Origin: an uncultured Bacilli bacterium
GTDB taxonomy: Bacteria; Bacillota_I; Bacilli_A; RF39; UBA660
Assembly: GCA_934086255.1 (NCBI GenBank)
Contig: CAKOIB010000003.1
Coordinates: forward strand, 1 to 34,258
Direction of reading: 5' to 3'
DNA length: 34,258 nucleotides
The position numbers were made by a program, and so were the translations under genes. Below are positions 7,397 to 15,357 of this stretch, piece after piece; the first letter of the stretch is position 1; the number at the start of each line of letters is the position of its first letter. Below the pieces are notes generated by a model. The model had not been told where the DNA came from and searched no databases. It was given only the letters and a program-made list of their open reading frames with translations.

Positions 7397-9790
7397 TTAT
7401 TTTAATATTGTTTTACCTAATATTTCTTTTTGTATTTGAAACAAATCAATAGAAGTAACTTTTCCATTATAATTAGCATCTGCTGCTTCAAGATACTCAT
7501 TTTTTAAAGTTGCTTTTTTAAGTATATGTTTCTGTATTTGAAACAAGTCTATTGCACTAACTTTTCCATCACCATTTGCATCTCCTTTTATTGAGATTGT
7601 TATCTTCTTAGTAGTATTATTTGATATAATATTTAGTATATCACCAGTTGCTAAATTACCTGTTTTCTTAATACCATTTTTAGTAGTTATTTCAACTTTA
7701 GCACTAGGTTCTACTTTTTGAATCATATTAGTAAGCGTAGTAGTAGAAGTCTTATTTCTTATACCAGATAAATAAGTATTACTATATTTAACATCCATTT
7801 TATTTATTATTTCATCTGGTGATAACGATTTTCCATCATCTTCGTTTTTAACCTTTACTAAAGTTATTTTATAAGTTTTAAATGTACCAACTTCAGATGT
7901 AACCTTAATACTAACAGTTGTCTCATTATTAGGTGTATTTATAACCCCAGCACCCTCAACCTTAGAAGTACTAGCACTAGGTGTTGCTTTAACTTCAACT
8001 TTAGTTGTTTTATCACTTATATATTTTACATATGTTAAAACATCACTATCGAATCCACTTAACTTTGTACCATCAATTGTAATAGTAGATAAACTATTAT
8101 TTGTATTTCCAAGAGGTGGTAGAGTAGTAGCATTACTAGGCATATTTTTATATACTGGTATTTTAAATGATAAACCCTTACTCGTAATACCTATTTCATT
8201 ATAAGAATCATAAGTAGATATAGCCTCACTAGCAGGAGCAGTAACATTAGTCATAAACTGATTATTATAATTCCCAGATGGACCAGTATTAAACTTTTGA
8301 AAATATAAAGTATCTTGCCCAGAACTTGTATAATTCTCTGCGATAAACTTAGCACCATACTTTATAGCTTTTTCCCTTGTATCCCATGGCGTTCCATCAA
8401 GTTCCCCAATATATCCTGCAGCAACTGCTAAACCTCTTACTACTGGGTTAGAACCATATGCCCCGATATTATAATAATTATAATAACCAGTAAGAGTTCT
8501 TTTAACATTTACTTTATACCAACCAGAAGAACAACCAGTACCATTATACTTAGTAGTGCTTGATAGGGTAAATGCTTGATTCTTTCTTAAAAATGCTAGT
8601 ATATCAGAAGATGTAGTATTACTTTTCCTTAAGTTTACACCACCACTGTCAGATATATATCCTGTTTTATTATCACTGTTTATCTTAACATATGAACTAC
8701 ATACATAACCGGTATGACTATCCCAAGTAGTACTTACTTTTCCGCTTACACCATCATAACTACTATTTGTTCCTCCTTCTTGTTTAGTACGTGCTGCTAA
8801 ATGTACTGGACTTATATTATATGTTTTACCTGCAGATAAGTAATAATTTATATAAGTATCAGTATTAAGATATGAACCCTTAAATATTTGAGATAAAATA
8901 TCTTTAGTATGATTTACCTCATCATATGATAAGTTTTCAAAAACATAAATATTTTTTTCATTCAAGTAATTTCTAGGATCTAAGTAGAATGCTACAACTC
9001 CTTTTGATGCTGCATACCAATTTGGTGCTTCTTTTAAAGTATTAGATTGTCTATATGTTGCAATAGTAGACTGAATATAATTCTTACCAACCTCTTTATC
9101 TACTGCTGTATCAAAATACTTATTAGTATTTACTGCATTAAACTTCCAATTAGGATGTTTTTTATGCAAATAAGTTAAATAAGGATAATAACTCTCAGGA
9201 AATCCTGCTTTTTTTAAAGTCTTTTCATACTCAGTATCCTTTGCCACTATTTCATCATAAAAACTTACAAGTGGTTTATATACATATCCTGTTTTATTAT
9301 TATAATATTTTACTTTATACCAATCTTTTAATGTATCTATAACTTGTACTTCAGTACCTAAATAAACAGTATCTTGTATTTTATAACTAGTTCCTGCACC
9401 TGTCCTTATATTAGTAGAGTTTTCATTAATTCTTGAAGTCCAGTTTTTAATTGTATAATATTCTTCTTTCGTAATAGTAGCACTATCACCACTTGAGGTT
9501 ATTTTTACATAATTACTACATATATACCTAGAATTAGATCCCCCATAATTTACCTGATACCATCCCGAAGAACAACCAGTACCATTTTTTTTAGTATTTG
9601 AAACAAGCGTTACTTTAGCATTATAATTTAAAGAACCTGCAATACCATAATTAGTACCAGCACCACTTCTTACATTTATTCCTTCTTTATCCGTCACAGT
9701 AGCGGTATAAACTGCTGCACTTACGTCATTTATAAATAAAAATGAACTAATAATTGAAACTATTAAAAAACAATTAATTATTTTCTTCAT
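7397..9790 (-). CDS. Secreted N-acetylglucosaminidase (GH73-like) with SH3b, cadherin-like and type I dockerin domains
   Basis: 797-residue peptidoglycan hydrolase. Order: signal peptide (1-25), SH3b (28-98), SH3b (about 115-175), glucosaminidase core starting near 195, with LAARTKQEGG (E338 the likely catalytic acid) and its second half from about 437 (YYNYYNIGAYGSNP...AAGYIGELDGTPWDTREKAI). A third SH3b-like stretch (about 360-430) is inserted inside the enzyme. A cadherin-like domain follows (about 565-645) and a C-terminal dockerin (732-797) with two calcium loops, DANGDGKVSAID and DANYNGKVTSID, each followed by LFQIQK. The role is cleavage of glycan strands during growth or separation; dockerin suggests docking onto a cohesin, most simply the product of the next gene. 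The ribosome binding site is GGTGAT. Confidence 0.88.
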   Translation of the reverse strand: MKKIINCFLIVSIISSFLFINDVSAAVYTATVTDKEGINVRSGAGTNYGIAGSLNYNAKVTLVSNTKKNGTGCSSGWYQVNYGGSNSRYICSNYVKITSSGDSATITKEEYYTIKNWTSRINENSTNIRTGAGTSYKIQDTVYLGTEVQVIDTLKDWYKVKYYNNKTGYVYKPLVSFYDEIVAKDTEYEKTLKKAGFPESYYPYLTYLHKKHPNWKFNAVNTNKYFDTAVDKEVGKNYIQSTIATYRQSNTLKEAPNWYAASKGVVAFYLDPRNYLNEKNIYVFENLSYDEVNHTKDILSQIFKGSYLNTDTYINYYLSAGKTYNISPVHLAARTKQEGGTNSSYDGVSGKVSTTWDSHTGYVCSSYVKINSDNKTGYISDSGGVNLRKSNTTSSDILAFLRKNQAFTLSSTTKYNGTGCSSGWYKVNVKRTLTGYYNYYNIGAYGSNPVVRGLAVAAGYIGELDGTPWDTREKAIKYGAKFIAENYTSSGQDTLYFQKFNTGPSGNYNNQFMTNVTAPASEAISTYDSYNEIGITSKGLSFKIPVYKNMPSNATTLPPLGNTNNSLSTITIDGTKLSGFDSDVLTYVKYISDKTTKVEVKATPSASTSKVEGAGVINTPNNETTVSIKVTSEVGTFKTYKITLVKVKNEDDGKSLSPDEIINKMDVKYSNTYLSGIRNKTSTTTLTNMIQKVEPSAKVEITTKNGIKKTGNLATGDILNIISNNTTKKITISIKGDANGDGKVSAIDLFQIQKHILKKATLKNEYLEAADANYNGKVTSIDLFQIQKEILGKTILK

Positions 9791-9833
9791 TTAATCACCA
9801 CTTTCATTATTATATATATAATTATAACAAATC

Positions 9834-9867
9834 AAAAAAAAATAGTATATAATTAATACTATTTTTT
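9834..9867. terminator. Terminator downstream of the deacetylase gene
   Basis: AATAGTAT (9841-9848) pairs with ATACTATT (9856-9863), extended by flanking A and T runs. T tracts follow on both strands, so it may act in both directions; its main job is to end the minus-strand gene that stops at 9891. Confidence 0.7.
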
Positions 9868-9890
9868 AGACATATATTGACAATTATTTA

Positions 9891-11279
9891 CTAATTATTT
9901 ACATAATGATGAGCAGGGTTTGAAGCAGTATCTAACTTATCAAATCTATAACCATTTTCTAAACCATACTTTATAATACAAGAAAGTGCTTTACCATTAT
10001 ATATTTTATCACTAGAATCATGCATTAAAACAACATTTTCTTTATAATTTAGATTTTTAGTTACTTGATTACAAATCTTTTGTGAATCTTTAAGCGTTGT
10101 ATCACTAGAACCAACATTCCAATCAAAATAAACATATCCTTTTTTTACAACATCTTTAGTAAGCCTAGTCATAATACCCTTATTATAACTAGCACTTATT
10201 GTATTAGAACTACCTCCAGGAAATCTCATTAAATTAGAATAGACTCCTAAAACATTATAAACTTTATTTTTAATCTTATTAAAATCATCATAAAAAGCAG
10301 TCTCACTTTTATATATTTTAGCATAATCATGAGTATAAGAATGATACCCAATAGCATGACCCTCATCATATTCTCTTTTTAATAAATAATCAGTATTTTT
10401 ATTATGATTTATTACAAAAAATGTTGCTTTTATATTATGCTTTTTTAATATATCAAGTATTTCAGGAGTATTTTTTATACTAGGACCATCATCAAAAGTA
10501 AGATAAATTATTTTATTCCTTCCTTTGATACTATTGTCTATTACATTAACCTTTCTTTTAATTATTGCCTCATTATTACTTTTATCTTTTACTTTATAAG
10601 TTATTTCATAACTACCAACTCTATTAGTATCAACACTACCAGTTTTAATAACCTTATTAGTAACATCACCATCACAATTATCATAGGCACTATAAACATC
10701 CTTAAAAGAACTTCCTTTTTTAATAGTGACATTTTTATCTAACTTAAAAGTTGGTTTCACAACATCTTTTTTAATTATTTTTCTAGTTAAAGTAGCTTTA
10801 TTACCAGAAGAATCAACTACTTCATAAATTATTTCATCATCTTTAATACTAGTTTTAATTTTATCTGTAAGATCCTTATCATAATTATCAACTGCTTTAG
10901 CACCATAATCTTTTACTTTATCATTTGGACAAACATATAAAGGATTTTCCTTATTAAGAGTTATAACAGGTTTAGTAGTATCTACAACACTCACTTTCCT
11001 TACTTTTTTAATATTTCCTATTTTATATACAATCTCATATTCACCAATCTTATTACTATTAACATTATTTACTATTTCCATATGAAAAGGCTTATTATTC
11101 AATTTAGTAACAGTATATCCTGGTTCATTATATTTTGTATTTACTTCCATAGTTATATCCTTATCTACTAATACAATATTATAAGGTCTAAATATATATA
11201 AAAATACTATTATTGATATAGATATTGCAAATAATATAGATATTATTATTAATACTATTTTTAAACTATTATTCTTCAA
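9891..11279 (-). CDS. Membrane-anchored polysaccharide (peptidoglycan) deacetylase with Ig-like domains
   Basis: NodB-type deacetylase, probably removing acetyl groups from wall N-acetylglucosamine, which would protect against lysozyme. A transmembrane anchor lies near residues 5-30. Three Ig-like DUF5011-style repeats follow (about 37-100, 103-173 and 176-248). The catalytic domain has all motifs: TFDDGPS, HSYTHDY (metal-binding histidines), RFPGGSS, DWNVGSSD and VLMHDS. A GTG at 11286-11288 overlaps the GAGGTGG ribosome binding site, so TTG at 11279, five bases after it, is the better start, giving 462 residues. It lies upstream of the autolysin operon and is separated from it by a terminator. 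Confidence 0.92.
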   Translation of the reverse strand: MKNNSLKIVLIIISILFAISISIIVFLYIFRPYNIVLVDKDITMEVNTKYNEPGYTVTKLNNKPFHMEIVNNVNSNKIGEYEIVYKIGNIKKVRKVSVVDTTKPVITLNKENPLYVCPNDKVKDYGAKAVDNYDKDLTDKIKTSIKDDEIIYEVVDSSGNKATLTRKIIKKDVVKPTFKLDKNVTIKKGSSFKDVYSAYDNCDGDVTNKVIKTGSVDTNRVGSYEITYKVKDKSNNEAIIKRKVNVIDNSIKGRNKIIYLTFDDGPSIKNTPEILDILKKHNIKATFFVINHNKNTDYLLKREYDEGHAIGYHSYTHDYAKIYKSETAFYDDFNKIKNKVYNVLGVYSNLMRFPGGSSNTISASYNKGIMTRLTKDVVKKGYVYFDWNVGSSDTTLKDSQKICNQVTKNLNYKENVVLMHDSSDKIYNGKALSCIIKYGLENGYRFDKLDTASNPAHHYVNN

Positions 11280-11331
11280 AATAACCACCTCATTAATAGA
11301 ATACCAGTTTTAAAGGATTTTTAAAACTATG

Positions 11332-11350
11332 TTTTATTATATTTTACATA
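11332..11350 (+). repeat. 19-nt direct repeat, left copy, upstream of rloA
   Basis: TTTTATTATATTTTACATA occurs here and again at 13366-13384. In both places it is followed within 2-5 bases by TTGACA (11354-11359 and 13389-13394). The right copy belongs to the gpsB promoter region, and the two copies bracket the rloA-rloB pair exactly. Confidence 0.8.
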
Positions 11351-11437
11351 TGATTGACACATAATAATACTTTTTAATATTTATCTTTATAAAATGAATA
11401 AAAAATGCAAAAAATAAAAATAAAATATCAAAAGTTA

Positions 11438-11467
11438 TTGATTTATTCCTATAAAATGTAATATAAT
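11438..11467 (+). promoter_or_regulatory. Promoter of rloA-rloB
   Basis: TTGATT (11438-11443) and a perfect TATAAT (11462-11467) with an 18-base spacer lie just upstream of the AAAGGAG site of the ATPase gene. Confidence 0.65.
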
Positions 11468-11488
11468 ACTCATAAAGGAGAGGATATT

Positions 11489-12724
11489 ATGTTATTAGAG
11501 TTTAGTGTTAGTAATTATTTATCATTTAAAGATAAAACTACTTTTAGTATGATTGCTAATTCAAGTAGAGGTCTAGAGGAAAACTATATACAAATAAATG
11601 ATAAAAAAATCTTAAAAAGTGCCTCAATATATGGTGCGAATGCATCAGGAAAATCCAATTTATTTAAGATATTATCATATGTAATCATGATGCTTAAGAC
11701 TTCGAATAGTATTGACATTAATACTAAGTTACCAATTATTCCATTTAAACTTGATGATAAATATATAGGTAAACCAAGTGAGTTTGAAGTAAAACTAGTC
11801 ATTGATGGAATAAGATATGTATATGGGTTTAAAGCAGATATGAGTAAAATATATGAAGAGTATTTATACTATTATCCAAACGGAAGACAAACAAAAATAT
11901 TTGATAGAGTAAATGTTGATAGCTATAGTTATTCTATAAAAGATGAGAAAGTTTTAAAAGAAATTGAAAGAAAAAATACTTCAAATAAGTTTTTCTTAGC
12001 TACAGCGACAAATTGGAATTATAAAAAAACAAAACCTGTATATGATTTTATAACTGATAGTATTATTGTTTGCACTAATTTAGAAGAATTAAAATCTATA
12101 TCATTTGATATGCTCGAAGAAAATGATGAGTTAAAAGAGTTTACAATTGATTTTTTAAAAAAAGCAGATTTTAATATTGAGGATTATATTATTTCATCAT
12201 CTTCCGTATCTCAAGATCTTTTTGTTGGTGTTTCTGATTTTATAACAAAAAATATTTCTGGAGTTCCTAAAACGTATCAAATACTTTTTAAACATAAGAA
12301 TAGCAATAATTATTTATCCCTTAGTGAAGAATCTCTTGGTACACAAATCTTATTTACTTTTATACCTTTTATAAAGAATACATTAAGTAATAAAAAAGTA
12401 CTTATAATAGATGAATTAGATAAAAGTATGCATCCTTTTTTAGTCCAATATATAGTAAGTTTATTTAATAATACTGATACTAATAAGAACTCTTCACAAC
12501 TTATTTTTAATACTCATGATACTAATTTATTAGATTTAAATACTTTGAGAAGAGATCAAATATGGTTTGTTTTAAAAGACAATGAAAGTGGAGTAAGTAA
12601 CCTTTATCCTTTAAGTGATTTTTCTGTTAGAAAGAAAGAAAATGTTGAAAAAAATTATATGCTTGGTAGATATGGTGCTGTTCCTTTTATCAAGAATGAT
12701 TACAATTTATGGGAAGAAAACTAA
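11489..12724 (+). CDS. RloA-like AAA/ABC-type ATPase (AbiL-like abortive infection, ATPase subunit)
   Basis: 411-residue ATPase of the AAA_15/OLD-like group. It has an FSVSNYLSFKDKTTFSM start typical of the family, Walker A GANASGKSN (49-57), an ABC-style signature SEESLGT (279-285), Walker B VLIIDE (304-309) with DKSMHP after it, and an NTHD switch (341-344). Paired with an RloB/TOPRIM-like partner that overlaps it by 16 bases, it forms a two-gene anti-phage module of the RloAB/AbiL type, related in design to PARIS and OLD systems. In such systems the ATPase senses infection and the partner acts as the toxic nuclease; that role is known for relatives and inferred here. An own promoter and the flanking direct repeats suggest acquisition. 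Confidence 0.88.
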   Translation: MLLEFSVSNYLSFKDKTTFSMIANSSRGLEENYIQINDKKILKSASIYGANASGKSNLFKILSYVIMMLKTSNSIDINTKLPIIPFKLDDKYIGKPSEFEVKLVIDGIRYVYGFKADMSKIYEEYLYYYPNGRQTKIFDRVNVDSYSYSIKDEKVLKEIERKNTSNKFFLATATNWNYKKTKPVYDFITDSIIVCTNLEELKSISFDMLEENDELKEFTIDFLKKADFNIEDYIISSSSVSQDLFVGVSDFITKNISGVPKTYQILFKHKNSNNYLSLSEESLGTQILFTFIPFIKNTLSNKKVLIIDELDKSMHPFLVQYIVSLFNNTDTNKNSSQLIFNTHDTNLLDLNTLRRDQIWFVLKDNESGVSNLYPLSDFSVRKKENVEKNYMLGRYGAVPFIKNDYNLWEEN

Positions 12725-13344
12725 CTCACAAAAGATGCATTAGTAGTGACAGAAAAAGAATAATAAGAAAACAAAAAAATAAAATATTAATTGCGGTGGA
12801 AGGTAAAAATAAAACTGAAAAAATATATTTTAATAATTTTGATGATGGAAAAAAGAATTACTCAATTTCCTTTGCAAAAGGTAACTATACTGATCCACTT
12901 AATTTAGTTAGAATGTTGATTAATGAAGTAAAAAAAATAGGAATGGATTTAGATGATGGTGATGAGGCATATTGTGTTTTTGATACTGATGTAAATCCCA
13001 AAAAGAATAAAATTATAAATGAAGCTAGGGCATTTGCACTTGATAATGGTATAAAAATTATATCTTCCGTTCCAAGTATAGAATTGTGGTTTTTACTTCA
13101 TTATGAATACAGTACTGCTTGCATGAGTAATAAGGACGTTGTGGATAGATTAAAGAATTACTATCCTAAATATGATAAGAATGTTAACATATATGATGAT
13201 ATTAACAATAGTATTAATGTTGCGATAGAAAGAGCCAAAAAACTAGAAGAATATCACATTAATAATAAAAATATGCTTGGGACCACTGATGCTAATCCAA
13301 GCACTGAAATATATAAAATAATAGAAAACTTATTAAAAAAATAA
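12709..13344 (+). CDS. RloB-like protein (TOPRIM-type effector of RloAB/AbiL)
   Basis: 211-residue RloB-family protein. Motifs fitting a TOPRIM-like nuclease core are LIAVEGKNKTEKIYF (acidic residue E in VEG), VFDTDVN (D-x-D), and PSIELWFLLHYEY, the diagnostic RloB motif. The N-terminal 25 residues are strongly basic. The ATG lies inside the end of the ATPase gene and no clear ribosome binding site precedes it, which suggests translation coupled to the ATPase gene so that effector dose follows the sensor. The family is linked to abortive infection; the target of this effector cannot be told from sequence. Confidence 0.85.
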   Translation: MGRKLTHKRCISSDRKRIIRKQKNKILIAVEGKNKTEKIYFNNFDDGKKNYSISFAKGNYTDPLNLVRMLINEVKKIGMDLDDGDEAYCVFDTDVNPKKNKIINEARAFALDNGIKIISSVPSIELWFLLHYEYSTACMSNKDVVDRLKNYYPKYDKNVNIYDDINNSINVAIERAKKLEEYHINNKNMLGTTDANPSTEIYKIIENLLKK

Positions 13345-13365
13345 ACAGATTTTTTATGATTTGAC

Positions 13366-13384
13366 TTTTATTATATTTTACATA
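13366..13384 (+). repeat. 19-nt direct repeat, right copy, upstream of gpsB
   Basis: Exact second copy of the sequence at 11332-11350. It ends 4 bases before the -35 box of the gpsB promoter. Confidence 0.8.
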
Positions 13385-13388
13385 GATA

Positions 13389-13417
13389 TTGACAAAAAAA
13401 TAATTTTTCTTTAAAAT
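13389..13417 (+). promoter_or_regulatory. Promoter of gpsB (and rnpB)
   Basis: Perfect TTGACA (13389-13394) and TAAAAT (13412-13417) with a 17-base spacer. No terminator separates gpsB from rnpB, so the same promoter may feed both. Confidence 0.75.
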
Positions 13418-13443
13418 ATTAAGTGTAAAGGGTTGGTGATATT

Positions 13444-13779
13444 ATGTACCAAAATAAACTTAATTTAACACCAAATGATATATTAGAAAAAGACTTTAAA
13501 ATTGATACTAGAGGTTTTAGATTAAAAGAAGTAGATCAATTTCTTGACCTTGTAATCGAAGATTATAATACTTTTATTGATATTATAAAAAAACAAGAAC
13601 AAGAAAAAGATGAACTTACTGATGAAATCTTAAGACTTAAACAACAACTTAGAGATGCTAATGTTAATGTAGAGATTGCTAAGGCTAATACTGGTACTTC
13701 CACATCAAATGTTGATATTTTAAAAAGAATATCTAATTTAGAAAAGGTAATTTTTGGAAAAGAAGATAACAAAGAATAA
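13444..13779 (+). CDS. gpsB: Cell division protein GpsB (DivIVA family)
   Basis: 111-residue coiled-coil adaptor that links division and elongation by recruiting penicillin-binding proteins. The N-terminal DivIVA/GpsB domain shows LTPNDILEKDFKIDTRGFRLKEVDQFLDLVIEDY, here spread over residues 7-40, followed by a coiled coil (about 40-75), a short flexible stretch rich in T and S, and the small C-terminal helix (about 91-104). The length is typical of GpsB and far shorter than DivIVA. It directly precedes rnpB, the same order as in Bacillus subtilis; the stop codon overlaps the predicted first helix of rnpB. Confidence 0.92.
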   Translation: MYQNKLNLTPNDILEKDFKIDTRGFRLKEVDQFLDLVIEDYNTFIDIIKKQEQEKDELTDEILRLKQQLRDANVNVEIAKANTGTSTSNVDILKRISNLEKVIFGKEDNKE

Positions 13780-14120
13780 TATTTTAGGTAAACGCTGTAT
13801 ATTCATTATATAGAGGAAAGTCCATGCTCACAAGAACTGAGATGTTCTTAGTGTTTGTGCCTAGGAAAAAAATAACCTAGGGTAGAGTGATCTAACGGCT
13901 TTGAAATAGTCTAAGTTTTTAATATGACTAGAGTAGATATAAAAGTGCCACAGAAACGAGTCTTTTGGGAAACTAAAAGAATGAAACGAGGTAAACCCCG
14001 CAAGTGAGAAACCCAAATTTTGGTAGGGGAATTCTGATAGGGAATAAAACTGATTCAGGAATCGAAAGATAGATAAATGTTTACCACCTTTATGGTACAG
14101 AACATGGCTTATTAAATGTT
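13778..14120 (+). ncRNA. rnpB: RNase P RNA, type B
   Basis: Catalytic RNA that matures tRNA 5' ends. The conserved block GAGGAAAGTCC lies at 13813-13823 and the conserved ACAGAA at 14097-14102, followed by GGCTT. The interior has the type B style, such as TGCCACAGAAACGAG and CCCCGCAAGTGAG-like stretches. AATATTT (13778-13784) can pair with AAATGTT (14114-14120) to close helix P1, which sets the approximate ends; a run of T follows directly as a terminator. The order gpsB-rnpB matches other Bacilli. End positions are good to a few bases. Confidence 0.93.
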
Positions 14121-14150
14121 ATTTTTTTTGTATAATTAAGGAGAGATAAA

Positions 14151-14585
14151 ATGAAAGAAATAGGGGAACAGTTTAAGGAAAAACGGGAAGAAATAGGTAT
14201 TTCTATTAATGAAGTAGCAAGTGATTTGAAAACTGACCCAATCATTATAGAAAACTTAGAAGAAGGAAATAGAAAGGTTTTTAAAGATGTATTAGAACTA
14301 AAAGAAATATCTTCTTCATATGCCAAGTATTTAGGACTTGATCCAGAAAGTATTTTAGATGAAATAAACGATTATTTATTTGAAAAAACTTCAAAAATTG
14401 ATTTAGATGATTTAAAAGATAGGATTGAATCAATTAAAAAAGAAGAAGAAAAGAAAAAAATAAGGACTCCATATACAATAGAAAAAAATGAAAACTCTAA
14501 TAAAACCATTTTTTCTATTATAGTGGTTTTAGTTATCATACTTGTAATATTTTATATATTACTTAAAAAATTAATTATAGGGTAG
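14151..14585 (+). CDS. RodZ-like helix-turn-helix membrane protein (short form)
   Basis: 144-residue protein with a RodZ-type N-terminal helix-turn-helix (about residues 4-66: IGEQFKEKREEIGISINEVASDL, here in two helices, then YAKYLGLDPE), a charged linker (about 75-110) and a single transmembrane helix (about 118-138). RodZ proteins connect the MreB elongation machinery to the membrane. The usual extracytoplasmic domain is missing, since the protein ends a few residues after the membrane helix. It lies directly upstream of pgsA and recA, the position of rodZ (ymfM) in Bacillus, which supports the call. Confidence 0.78.
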   Translation: MKEIGEQFKEKREEIGISINEVASDLKTDPIIIENLEEGNRKVFKDVLELKEISSSYAKYLGLDPESILDEINDYLFEKTSKIDLDDLKDRIESIKKEEEKKKIRTPYTIEKNENSNKTIFSIIVVLVIILVIFYILLKKLIIG

Positions 14586-14593
14586 GTGTTGAT

Positions 14594-15208
14594 ATGAAGT
14601 TTAATCTTCCAACAAAATTAACTTTTTTAAGACTTTTTTTGTCAGTTATAATAATTATTTTATTAATATTTCCATTCTATAGAATAGGAATAAGCTTCAA
14701 AACATTTTTATATCACAATATTTTAGTAGACATTAGATATATAATCGCAGGAATATTATTTATCTTTGCCTCTTATACCGATCATTTAGATGGTAAACTT
14801 GCTAGAAAAAACAACCAAGTAACAGATTTTGGAAAATTTCTTGATGCAATAGCAGACAAAGTTTTAGTTAACTCTGTTTTAATTATTTTTGCTAGTCAAG
14901 GCTTTATATCAGCTTTTATACCCGTTGTTATTGTTACTAGAGACATAGCAGTTGATGCCATTAGGATGATGAGTGCTAATAAAGGCAAAGTAATCGCCGC
15001 AAGATTTGGTGGCAAAATAAAGACTTTTTGCTTAATGGTTGGTATATCTCTTACTTTTATTTATAATTTGCCTTTTGAGTTATTAGGATTACAAGTATCA
15101 AAGTTCTTTTTATATTTTGGTACTGTAATGGCTATTGTATCTGGAATAGAATATTATAAATTAAATAAGAAAAATATTTTTACTGATTCTAAAGATGAAA
15201 TCTTATAA
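14594..15208 (+). CDS. pgsA: CDP-diacylglycerol-glycerol-3-phosphate 3-phosphatidyltransferase
   Basis: Integral membrane enzyme that makes phosphatidylglycerol phosphate, the committed step to phosphatidylglycerol. The CDP-alcohol phosphatidyltransferase signature is complete: D66-G67-x2-A70-R71-x8-G80-x3-D84-x3-D88 (in DGKLARKNNQVTDFG and FLDAIADK). Several hydrophobic helices surround it, and the length of 204 residues is usual for the family. It follows the rodZ-like gene by 8 bases and is ended by a strong terminator before recA. The cinA gene that sits between pgsA and recA in Bacillus is absent here. Confidence 0.93.
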   Translation: MKFNLPTKLTFLRLFLSVIIIILLIFPFYRIGISFKTFLYHNILVDIRYIIAGILFIFASYTDHLDGKLARKNNQVTDFGKFLDAIADKVLVNSVLIIFASQGFISAFIPVVIVTRDIAVDAIRMMSANKGKVIAARFGGKIKTFCLMVGISLTFIYNLPFELLGLQVSKFFLYFGTVMAIVSGIEYYKLNKKNIFTDSKDEIL

Positions 15209-15235
15209 TTGATAGAAAAAAACAAGTGAAATCTT

Positions 15236-15264
15236 AAAATTCCCTTAAGGGAATTTTTATTTTT
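15236..15264 (+). terminator. Terminator after pgsA
   Basis: AAAATTCCC and GGGAATTTT form a 9-base stem around TTAA (15236-15257), followed by a T-rich tail. It separates pgsA from the recA promoter. Confidence 0.85.
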
Positions 15265-15282
15265 GGTGTTATTTTTTAAACA

Positions 15283-15296
15283 AAAACAAATGTTTG
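15283..15296 (+). promoter_or_regulatory. Degenerate LexA (SOS) box upstream of recA
   Basis: AAAACAAATGTTTG matches the Bacillus LexA consensus CGAACATATGTTCG at 10 of 14 positions and sits 8 bases upstream of the recA -35 box, where an SOS operator would be expected. Both half-sites carry a substitution and no lexA gene is visible in the window, so this is tentative. Confidence 0.35.
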
Positions 15297-15304
15297 AAAA
15301 AGTG

Positions 15305-15333
15305 TTGACAAATGACTTAAAAGTTGTTATGAT
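15305..15333 (+). promoter_or_regulatory. Promoter of recA
   Basis: TTGACA (15305-15310) and TATGAT (15328-15333) with a 17-base spacer, followed by the TAGGAGGAA ribosome binding site of recA. Confidence 0.8.
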
Positions 15334-15357
15334 TAATACGTATTAGGAGGAAATATT

